Shown here piece by piece: positions 36,308 through 46,139 of a DNA stretch of 64,000 bases (within the stretch, counting starts at the first letter, position 1; the number at the start of each line of letters is the position of its first letter). The position numbers and the translations under genes are program-made. The stretch is from Candolleomyces eurysporus (lineage: Eukaryota > Basidiomycota > Agaricomycetes > Agaricales > Psathyrellaceae). The notes beneath the pieces are model-generated. The model was not told the DNA's origin. It did not search any database and saw only the letters and a program-made list of their open reading frames with translations. Where the stretch lies: the NCBI GenBank assembly GCA_027579435.1, contig JANBPK010000928.1, positions 60,293-124,292 on the forward strand, written 5' to 3'.

Positions 36308-39300
36308 ATGATTGCGCACCGTCTTCTCCTCGTCATCACTACTGTCTTATCTTTGCTCCTTCGTCATGCTGCTGGTATCGGGCAAGAGACATGCGTCTCC
36401 TTCCAGTCGTCTTCTTCGACTTTCTCCATAGTCTCTGCGCGAAGAGCAGCGCCGGTTCTCATCTCTCAGGAGGATTGGCCCGGCGTTCAGCTTGCCGCCG
36501 CCGACTTCGTTGCCGACATCGAGCGAGTTACGGGAGTCAAGCCTAGCTTCCTCAATGTTACCGCTTCCAACATCCAGGCCTCGGGCTCACAGACGCCCAT
36601 CATCATTGGAACCCTTGGGAAGTCGCCTCTCATCAACCAGATCGTGAACACCACAGGACTGGATGTGTCCTCTATCCGAGGGCGTTGGGAGGCGTTCTTG
36701 AGTCGACATGTTGAAAACCCTCTTCCTGGCGTCTCGAGTGCCTATGTAATCATCGGCGCTGACAAGCGGGGTACCATTTACGCTCTGTATGACCACTCCG
36801 AGCAGTTTGGAAAGTCCTGCCTTAGTCTTTGTCTCATGTACGCTTTACCAGGCTGACCGCAATTCTTAGGTGTTTCCCCTTGGTACTGGTGGGCGGACGT
36901 TCCAACCACCAAAAAGGCTCAACTCTTTGTCTCGGCGTCTGGTTGCTCTCATGGGTCACCTACAGTCAAGTATCGTGGTATCTTCTTCAACGACGAACAG
37001 CCTGCCCTGCAGAATTGGGCCCAGGAGAAGTTCACAAACGGAACCGGCGCTCCCTTCAACCACCTTTTCTATCGCAAAGTGTTCGCCTTTCCTTCATTCA
37101 TAGCCTCGGGATTACAAGTCTGACAATTACCAGTTTTGAGTTGATTCTTCGACTCCGCGGCAACTATCTCTGGCCTGCCATGTGGTCAGGGTCAGTGGGT
37201 ACGCTCTGTTAGGAGGGAGGATCCACTCACTGTTGCTTTAGCAAGTTCGCCGTTGACGATCCTTTGAACCAGCCTTTGGCCGATTTCTATGGTGTCGTAA
37301 TGGGCACGAGGTATGTCTTCTCAAAGCTTCGTCCCAGTCGCTAATGTTGAGCTTCTTTCTAGTCATCAAGAACCCATGATGCGCTCTACTCCCAACGAAT
37401 TTACTGCACTTCCGTGGGATTATTCGACCAACTCGGGTGCAATCAAGCAGTACTGGCTTGAAGGTGCACAACGGGCGCGTCCCTACGAGTCCATCTTCAC
37501 CTTGGGAATGAGAGGTTTCGGTGACTGTAATTTTCGTTCCTTGTTCTTCGCGATGCTCGACTCGGAGCTCATCCCAACGCTAGTACCACTTTCCGAGGAG
37601 ACCAACATTCAGCTATTGGAAGGTGTCATTTCTGACCAAACTGAAATTCTCAAGCAAGCCTTTGGAAATGAAGTAGACATCTCTACAATTCCTCAAGTCT
37701 GGACTCTCTGTACGTGCCATCGAAGCAATCACACGATATTCTATCAGCTTACAATGACACTCAGATAACGAAGTCGAAGATTATTATACCAAGGGTCTTA
37801 AGGTTCCCGATTATGTCACCCTTCTCTGGTCTGATGACAAGTGAGTTACTCCAGGATCTCCGAAGAATACGAGCCTTTTCGAGACTTTAATTTCGTCCAC
37901 TCTTAGCTGGGGTAATATTCGGGGCTTNCCCCCCTGCGTCTCAGCGTAACAGAACCGGAGGAGCGGGGGTTTATTATCACGTATGTTGACCTTCTGTCTT
38001 CTTTGTGAACCTTATCTCATGGAGTCTGCAGCTTGACTACGTGGGAGCGCCACGAAATTACAAGTGGATCCCCGTACGTCGCTTTCTTGCTTTGGATCTC
38101 CACAATTTCCACGATTACTCACGACCTCTGTAGAGTACCCAACTTGAGAAAGTCAGCTTCTTCCTTTGATTTTCAGGTTCGCACCATCTTAAACACTCCG
38201 CAACGAATCAGGTTCACGAGCAACTTTCTCTGGCTGTCGCTCGATCTTCGATCAAGCTCTGGATCCTCAACGTAGGAGACTTGAAGCCCTACGAGCGTGA
38301 AGTTGAATTCTTCCTCAACTACGGCTGGAACTCGACCCGATGGAATCACAGCAACATCGATCAATATATTTCGGCGTGGGCACAGCGTGAATTCGACGTC
38401 TCCGCTGCCATGGCTGGAACTATCACCCAGATTGTAGGTAATCTTACCCGTTTTACCGCTCGCCGAAAGCCCGAGTTTTGGAATGGAACTACTTACAGCT
38501 TGATCAACTATCGAGAGTAAGTGAAAGTCACTGTTCCTTTCGCATTTAGATGATTCTTTCTTTCTTTTTTTGATAGGGCAGAGACTGTCCTCGCGGGCTG
38601 GAGTACGCTGCTCAATGCCTCAAATAGGGTATACAACTCCCTTTCTGAAACCTTCCAGCCTGCCTACTTCCAGTTGGTTCACCATCCCGTTCTTGCTGGT
38701 AACAACCTTGCGAATATGGTATGGTGCAACTGAGTTTCACTGCGAGTACTCGGTTGACAGAGATCCAGTATGTCAGCGCTGGTTTGAACCGCATGCGAGC
38801 TACGCAAGCTAGGGTAAGTTCATGGCTGCTTCTAGGTGCTTTAGACCTGCTTTCACTACGATTTTTTACGCCAGTTAAGTGCAAACAGCCTCGCGGACAC
38901 TGTTGAGCATTTGTTCAATGTTGATTATGACATTGAGGAGCAGTACAATTCCTTGCTCAACGGTACGAATGTCGGTTTTTCATTAGGTCTTCAACCTTTT
39001 CTGACATCGCTTTTTCAGGTAAATGGAATCAGTGAGCCTCCTAAACTTGATCAATCCAGACGCATTGAACCATCTGAACCTCGTAGCATCATGGACCAGA
39101 CCCGTAAGTTCATTCTCGTCGATTCTTTCTCGACTGACATGGGCTATAGATATTGGATACGACTACTGGCAGCAGCCCATGCAGAACTCAATGCCTGCGG
39201 TGACCCGAATTCAGGCGCGTAAGCAAGCATTGCCTGGCGTTATGAGAGTCGTTCCTGAAGGAACTTGTGGTGCTTGGTAAGTTGGTCCAAATTGCGAGCC

Positions 39301-40481
39301 AATGAAGTAGATGTGACATCGAATCTTCCCATTTTTAGGCCTGGAGACAACCGTAATAACTGCGATCTTGGATACAACTGCCCTGATTGGACGCTTACCA
39401 TCGATAACTTCGATGACTTCAAGGACCGATACATCGATATCGGAGCTGGAGGCCCTGCGTCATTTCAGTTTACCGCTGTCGCCAACGCGTCTTGGGTGCG
39501 ATTCTCGACTTCCCGAGGTACCATTTCGCCTAGAAACAAGGTTGAGCAGAGAGTGTTTGTCGGCGTCGCCGACTGGAGTCAGCTGCAGGATGGAGCAAAT
39601 GCTGCCAAGATCACGTTCACTGCTACTTCTTCAGGGTACCAGCCCTCGACCGTCAACGTTAGCTTTGTGGCTACCAAAAATGTGTTGCCTTCTGGATTCA
39701 AAGGTACGTACTCATGGAGCTTTTTTCTGACCATGTGGATAATTGTAACAGGCTTCGTCGAGAGCAAGGGCGTCATTTCAATTGAAGCAGCGCACACGTC
39801 TAGAAACAACGCCGTTGATGGGACGACTTGGACAGAGCTCCCAGGGTTGGGCCGGACCCTTTCTGGACTCACTCCCCTTCCACGCAACGACCAGAGCTTT
39901 GCAATTGGTGCCGGTCCCACTGTGTAAGCTTACTCTCAAATTCTAAGAGCNTTTTTTTCGAAACCTTATTATGCGATTCCAGTGAATACGACTTTTTCAA
40001 CTTCAACACGATCGGGGGATCGGGCAACTTGAATGTCACGCTCTACCTCTCGCCCTCACTCAATGCTGCTACTGATCAGAAGCCGTTGGCATTTGGTGTG
40101 GCGCTTGACTCTGGAGTGCCCATTCGTGTCCAGCCCGTCCCTGCTTCCAGTCGCAAAGATAAACCTCTTGGATGGGACACTGAAGATGGTTGGGTGGCGA
40201 ATTCAATCAACACTCAGACTGTTACGTTCACTGGTGTCACTCCCGGTCCTCATACTCTCAAAGTCAGTCCCTAGAGCATCCTTTGTGTCTTTGTGTTGGA
40301 GCGGAGTACTCATTTACTGCAGGTTTCAATGATCGAGATCGCTGTTGTTTTGCAAAAGATTGTCATCAGTACGTGCTGATGTCCTTTCGTTTATATCGGT
40401 ACGCGACTGACTGGGATTCTTCTAGATGCTGGTGGCCTCGCAAGTAGTTATCTCGGTCCTCCCGAGAGTCGGATCGTTTAA
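36308..40481 (+). CDS. Secreted glycoside hydrolase family 115 (xylan alpha-1,2-glucuronidase)
   Basis: Twenty-two exons fit with every phase consistent, giving 999 aa, the family size. Boundaries are 36308-36809, 36870-37080, 37134-37190, 37242-37310, 37363-37526, 37584-37709, 37765-37840, 37907-37980, 38032-38073, 38134-38151, 38212-38516, 38577-38718, 38763-38813, 38875-38962, 39019-39031, 39087-39103, 39150-39276, 39339-39703, 39752-39923, 39983-40262, 40323-40368 and 40426-40481. The signal peptide is MIAHRLLLVITTVLSLLL. GH115 landmarks are GTIYALYDHSEQFGVSPWYW, KYRGIFFNDEQPAL, LRLRGNYLWPAMW, DDPLNQPLADFYGVVMGTSH, RGFGD, RNRTGGAGVYYH and IKLWILNVGDLKP. It removes (4-O-methyl)glucuronic acid side groups from xylan, pointing to plant cell-wall decay. 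Oddities: intron 1 has a GA donor, exons 15 and 16 are 13 and 17 bp, and the N at 37928 breaks frame (its removal restores it). An earlier in-frame ATG (36248) exists. Confidence 0.92.
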
Positions 40482-42860
40482 ATGCAGCCTCGATGTATAC
40501 GTACTACTATCTCTCACCAAGTATCAACATTCTTTGGACGTCCCTTCATTCACTCAAAGTTGGAGATAGGCGCTGTGCATCCGGTATTCACGGACGTCCA
40601 GCGCTACACCACCCTTGCCCAGGATTTGGGTAGTTGCAAGGGCCCCAGAGGCCTACTTTCTGTAAGGGGAAACTGGCCTACAAGAGATTCTGCACCACAG
40701 GTAACTTACCCAAAATTGCAATGCAGGTAATCGAAATCGTGCAGCGAGGCTCCTCTGGAAATCTGTTCCCATGGCCACCATGTTTCGTTCCAAGTCCAAT
40801 GTCTGTCAGCTTTGGCCTGCAGGCTTCTTCTGCCCTGCGGCCCAGTTCTACTTCATATTCTCACTCGTTTAAACGGTATGCCCCCAGATGACGAGGCAAG
40901 GACTGACGGCGCGTGAGTTTTTTCATTGAGTTTGGGCAGAGGTCTTCTGAAGCGTTAAGCCCTCTGAGTTCCAATGGAATGTCGTAAGACTCATAAATTC
41001 GGTTGTTAATGTGATATATATTTCGTTCTCTATGGACTGAAATATGGCAAATCGGAATTGTGTGTGCTGGGCCACGTATCAACCCAAGAATCATCGCAAT
41101 TGGTAATGCCAACTCCACATCGCTTCAGCGCAGTGGCGCCCAGGGTGTCGCTGTATCAACGAGAAAGTCATTTATCGTGGTTATAATGGCACAATGTTAT
41201 CGCTCGTGCGTCGGCTTTGTGTTAACACTGGCTCAGGTGTAGAAGCTTGGTGAATGTCGCTTTGTTGTGACTTCACGATATGTTTGAGAAATCTGATATT
41301 CATTCTATGTTAACTGTACTCAACATTTGAAGGATGAACGGGGAAAATATTGTATATGCTAATGCCCGTTCACTTCCTTACTGCTAAAATCGTAGACTCT
41401 TTGCGTAAAACGACCCTCAACAGTCGGGTGTATCCCCTAGTATTCGAAGTTCTGTATATGTGTGTTTGCATTCCGCTTTTACGTTATTTGACTTCCCTTG
41501 CTTTCTCTTGTCGGGCAGTCCCACATCTTTCATGCTTTCCCTCCATCTTTCTCTCTTTTGTGTCTGCCTCTGCTCTCTGCCTCCCAAATTTTGCAGTTAC
41601 ATCCCTTCGTCCTCTGTCTTGGCACTTTCAGCCCCTTCAGACTATCTCCGCAGATGGTGTCTCTTACCCCCGTTTTCGCCGATATACAATGGATGGACCG
41701 TTTCCATTACACCTCTACAATACGCTTCTCAGCCGCCATTTCTCCTTGGTGCTGACCTTCTATGGTAGTCCGGTTCTTCCAAAAATTTATGAATATTGTG
41801 ATTGGATTGCACAAGATCGATTTCCGCTCACCGGTCAGGCAAATGCCCACCTTGCTTCCACTCAACTTCTTCCGCGCCATCACCACGTGCAGTACCATCT
41901 CTGAAGCGCTCACTCGGGACTTTTAAGTGCACCGAGCCCAACGGTTTTGGGACGAGCCATAAAATACATTGGGCGTTCAATCCAGAACCTGCATGCAATC
42001 AATATGGCTGGTATACCGACGTCAGTGGGGGGCAGGAGAATTTCTGAGGTCTTTCGAACAATCTAGCATAAACAGAGTCTGGGATAGTGTTTGTTCGTTA
42101 GAAAGGAAGAGCGCCCATGTATCGCATCTCCAAATTCTCCAGTTGTTACCAATGTGATGATGGGTGTTCAACCTTCGGAGCTTGAGGGCTGGTAGTTGAG
42201 ACCGCTCTGAAGCGCCGAACACGGAAATGCGCCTACAGTCTCGTAAAGAAGGGCATTGGATCGATCAAGGCGCTGCTTATGTTTTGGTTGGGAAGCACAG
42301 GACTCAATCTAGAGGTGGTGATTACTGTTAGTATCCGGATGCTCTGGGCTCAAAGGCGGCGCAGAAGAACCGACAGGCTTCTTTCCCCTAGCGAATGTAC
42401 ACATAGGAGGAAGTGATAGAGCTCGGTAATCTCCCTGAACCTTTGAGTGGATGTTCAGGCCGATTCAGATGCCTTGTTTAGTATGCCCTTTTCCGAAGAT
42501 GAGCGAACTAATTCGAAGTCAAATTCAAATTCCTGTCTCAATCGAGAACCTTGAGCCGCTCGACACCACTTCAAGTTTATCGTTACTATCTGCAGCACTT
42601 AGATCTGTTGATTGACTTCGTAACCTCATACCTAAGGAATTGAGAATACTCCGAGGTTCTGGAATCCACAGCGCCGTTCACCGCAAATCGAACGAGGGGC
42701 TTTGTCAACCATACCATATGTTACGAAGGCGAAATGAGTACCCCATTTGAGAAAATTGTACGGGTTGAGTCTTCTCTTCCTGATGTACCATAGGTTACAC
42801 CTACCCCCGTTTCAGAAATCCAAGATTCAGCGCTACAAGCGGGATTTAAAAAGAGGTGTT
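40482..42860. other. Long intergenic region, no supported gene
   Basis: I see no domain or splice-consistent exon chain. The largest frame (41350-41904, +) is rich in Ser/Leu/His/Phe with biased pyrimidine composition and looks like chance. Confidence 0.45.
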
Positions 42861-42867
42861 NGGGGGG

Positions 42868-42874
42868 TATAAAA
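42868..42874 (+). promoter_or_regulatory. TATA box of the small secreted protein gene
   Basis: TATAAAA lies 116 bp before the ATG at 42990, directly after a G run with an N (42861). A C-rich leader (CACCCAGCC, CACACCC, CAACACC) follows, typical of strongly expressed fungal genes. Confidence 0.6.
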
Positions 42875-42989
42875 GCCAGCCTCGAACGAAGTGAAAGAGC
42901 AAGACATCGTTCACACCCAGCCGTTCTATTCTCTCACACCCTTCAACACCAACCTTTTCTACTCAACACTCTCAACGCAAGCAGAGAAA

Positions 42990-43643
42990 ATGCAGTTCAT
43001 CTCAGCAGTCACTATGGCCACTACCATCGTTCTGCTCCAGAATGCGGGATTGGTTGGGGCTCTCGACTTGCGCTTCTGGACCAACCCCGGCTGCTCTGGG
43101 ACCTTCGCCCAGTGTGGTAATATCTCTGCTGGAGTTTGCTGCAATTTACCCACCCTCACTGCTCGCTCGTTCAGGGTGTCTGACGTCGCTAACGTGGCGT
43201 GAGTATGACATTTCATCATTTCACACTATCCTTCTTGCTCATTCGATCTTTTACTGTCGATGATACAGTGATTTCACCGGTTGGGGCACTCTGAGCTGCC
43301 GGGCGCCGGTTGTATCCAGAAGCTCTTTGGCTTCATGCATCTCCGCAAATGGCAGTACGTTCAAATTATATGAGTACTCTTTTCGACCAATGCACTAATC
43401 ATTGGATCTCTTATCACGCTATTAGTCCGCTCTGGAAATTGGCGTAGCAGGTCGCGTATCGGAGATGCCGCTAAATCGGGCTCTACCGAGGACTGTGTCG
43501 AGCCAGACAGCTTCGGATTCGTCGACGAGACCGGCAAAGAACATATCGCCAAGATCACCGAGGCCAACAAGGAAGCCATTTATGGCGCACTCGAGAAGGG
43601 TGATGTCGCTACTCTCAAGACTGAGGCGGGCGTCGCTGCTTAA
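42990..43643 (+). CDS. Small secreted cysteine-containing protein
   Basis: Three exons (42990-43198, 43269-43354, 43426-43643) give 170 aa with consistent phases. The signal peptide (MQFISAVTMATTIVLLQNAG, cleavage near LVGA) is followed by LDLRFWTNPGCSGTFAQCG. The spacing is C-x6-C-x8-CC, with three more Cys (LSC, ASC, EDC), seven in the mature part. The C-terminal half is charged (KEHIAKITEANKEAIYGALE) and probably helical. I do not recognise a named family; small Cys-containing secreted proteins of this kind are common in Agaricomycetes and some act as effectors. The TATA box and C-rich leader suggest strong expression. Confidence 0.7.
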
Positions 43644-44815
43644 ATCGCGGTTTTTCAAAGACTAGGCCCTCAATGTGGGCTTGTTAGTGATATCTGTCTT
43701 CTCATGTACAATATTGTGAACGCTGTTGTATGGACTCTGTGATCGTGTTTCTTCATAGTGGCACTGTGCGACCGAGTAAGCACACCCCACCACACAAACA
43801 GCTTTTGGCGCTGGTCTTGGCGGACACGGAATAGCATGCTCAGGTAGGTAAGCCCCAGCCTCATCGTGTTTTTTCCTCTACCTGCCAGAGAAATAATTAT
43901 GCAGCTCTGCACGTCAAGTTCACCACCGCCGTCGTTGCTCTGCCCAGCGCCGTGAATTCTCCGACAGAATCGGCATACGGTTTCTTAAAGAAATGGGCTA
44001 CGTGAAGGACTCTGATTTTCTTCGAGGAAAGGGTGGCGGTACCCAGACATCCGGTGAGCTTCACTATATGCCACAGCGCTGGATGACAATGCCTTGATCA
44101 CATGTTATTGAGCATAAAATATATTAGATATATACATTAATAACAGTACTGGGCCTTACGAGCAACGAAAGGGACGAGGGAACAACGTGAAAAGCACGGA
44201 CTGAGCCTCTGCCATTCTTCCGGGCCGTCTGATCCAACCAAATTTCCCCTTTCACAGGCTCTCCCCGCAGAACCACCAAGCGTTCCTGAATGACTCATCT
44301 CCCTCCCCGTACCGACGAAGCTCCCAAACATGTCATCTTGTATAAAACGGGCACGACTGGGTGCGAACTTGAGGCGGAAGGGAGGGAAATATGGAGGGAT
44401 AAGAAGTTGAAGGGGCGGGGTGTGCTGGAACGTCGATGACGAGCTAGATGGACGGATTTGGTGAGGACAAGGTATTGACCAACAAAGCGTTGACCATCAA
44501 AGGAGTAGTTGAACAAGAGCCTATGGACCTCTCAATAGGGGGATTAGTGCGTCTATCTGTGTTTTTCCACTTCAACTCACTGCCCCCTTTCCGTGGACCC
44601 AAGCGACTCCAGCCAAACCCATTTCTCACCCAGCTCCCAACACCCACGATCAACCACGCCGTCTAGGAGAGTATACTAGCTCCTTGAAAGATCCCTGGGT
44701 GGAGAACGTCAAGCAGAAATCAGGCTAGCAGTGACCTCCGTCGTTTGACCAGAATCGATGAAAATACGGAAAGCTTGTATCTGTTTACAATTTCGGTTGT
44801 GTAATAAGCTAGAAT
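43644..44815. other. Intergenic region with an isolated open segment
   Basis: On the plus strand near 43950-44055 a frame reads RREFSDRIGIRFLKEMGYVK then DSDFLRGKGGGTQTSG and ends at a GTGAGC donor-like site. It may be one exon of an unrecognised or lost gene. Elsewhere nothing is supported. Confidence 0.3.
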
Positions 44816-45240
44816 GAGGTCAGTTGCCACTTCGGCTTTTACTAATGGGCCACACCTTACTCCAGTGGTGTACGACACAGGTCACCAAGAACGGCATTTT
44901 GTCTCCTGGCATGGCGAAGCCTATACGGCAATTTACATCCCGAACAAAAAATCAGCCTTTTAATGTTACCTGCGCGCGGAATCTACTCATCCCGATCGTA
45001 AGAGTTGGGGACATGCATCGGCAAGGGGTGGATCCAAGAAATCCCGTTCGGATGCCGTTGAACGTGCTGCCGGTGGTTCCGATTCAGAGGACCATTTTGC
45101 ATTGCAAAACCAGGTGCAGCAAGGCATTTCAAGTGTCGATATCTGGCACTTTGACGCTTGATCCCATCAAAGTGTTTTCCCAAAGGGACCGACCGAGCCG
45201 TATTTGCTCAATTCGCTGTTCTTTAACTACCATCAGCATC
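44816..45240 (+). pseudogene. Unidentified decayed coding segment next to the Hsp70 fragment
   Basis: From ATG 44816 a frame reads LTPVVYDTGHQERHFVSWHG then AYTAIYIPNKKSAF and hits a stop. Shifted pieces follow (SSVDIWHFD, EPYLLNSLFFNYHQHL). The last piece ends shortly before the Hsp70 fragment. The family is unknown. It may be an old gene interrupted by stops. Confidence 0.25.
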
Positions 45241-45259
45241 TCACGAGCGTCTAATAGTC

Positions 45260-45703
45260 ATGGCAAGGATTGGAATTGATATTGGCACCCAGTACTGGTA
45301 GGCTTAGCACCTACGATTGAATCTTAGCCCAGCTTGACACGTTCCCCAAGTAGAGTCGCCGTTTGGCAAGACTCGCAACCAGTTATCGTCCCAGACGAGG
45401 AAGGGAATAGAAGCATTCCAAGCTATGTCTCCTTCGGTAGCGATGGACGACTTGTTGGGAGGAAAGCGAAGTCTAGACAATGTGCCAACTTGACAAATAC
45501 GTGAGTAGCTCTTGAATCGAACAACGCAACTCCTCGCTGATGCACGATGAAACGAAAGGCTGTATGGTGTTAAGCGCCTATTAGGAGGAGCCTTCTCTGA
45601 TCCGCATGTTCGAGAACTGGTAAAGACAGCACCGTTCTTGTGCATAAACAGAGATGAAAAGCCCTATCTTTCGGTTGGGCCGGTGGGACAGACGGAAATC
45701 TTT
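45260..45703 (+). pseudogene. Hsp70-like gene, first three exons only (truncated paralogue)
   Basis: Exons 45260-45297, 45351-45500 and 45559-45703 are 38, 150 and 145 bp, exactly as in the complete gene at 6173-8338. The introns fall at the same codons (after GTQYC and LTNT). The protein starts MARIGIDIGTQYCRVAVWQD, with later IPSYVSFGSDGRLVG and LYGVKRLLGGAFSDP. A donor-like GTGCGT follows TEIF, where the complete gene has its third intron, but no later exon exists: within about 60 bp the inverted repeat of the transposon begins. Only the start of the ATPase domain is left, so it cannot be a working chaperone. Confidence 0.85.
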
Positions 45704-45758
45704 GTGCGTACAAGGGCGAAAGATGTAATCAATCGATGATGCGCTGATAAGCAGATAA

Positions 45759-45872
45759 CCGCTTATTGCCAGGGTGCACCAAACCAGTGTCACCGGTTGC
45801 GCAAAACAGATGCAACCTGTTGCACTTTTCGCGATTGCTGGGCACGTGAGGTCATTTCTAAGTCCATTGACT
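45759..45872 (+). repeat. Left terminal inverted repeat of the element
   Basis: It reads CCGCTTATTGCCAGGGTGCA inward and includes CACCGGTTGCGCAA, GTTGCACTTTTCGCGAT and GGGCACGTGAGGTCA. The reverse complement of 61914-62027 carries the same blocks in the same order with scattered substitutions. Similarity continues weakly inward to ACCTTC[TC]GGCC[AC]ATACC near 45960-45980. Confidence 0.85.
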
Positions 45873-46139
45873 ACGTATGTACTGTATGTGCACTGGTAAT
45901 TGTAATGAATGTGCACTATACCTATAATACATATCATGACAAGGACAGAAGTCTCCATAACCTTCTGGCCAATACCATGGACGGTCAAGGGGAGGGTGCG
46001 AGGAAAATCAGGCTGAAGGTGTCTGGGCCTTCAAGCCCGTGAACGGAAGGGATTCCCGCCTTCAAGTGCACGGATCTCACNCCCCCGGCCGGGTGAGAAG
46101 CGAAGTCTGCGGGACCTTCGGTATACGGCAACAGAAGGT

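Noticed and set aside
41350..41904. A 184-codon plus-strand open frame between the GH115 gene and the small secreted protein
   Set aside because: Composition is pyrimidine-biased, there is no domain, no splice pattern and no start context; several overlapping frames are equally open.
44824..45279. A 151-codon plus-strand frame overlapping the Hsp70 fragment start
   Set aside because: It runs through the real ATG of the Hsp70 fragment in another frame, and a different frame gives more protein-like sequence with stops; treated as a decayed segment.
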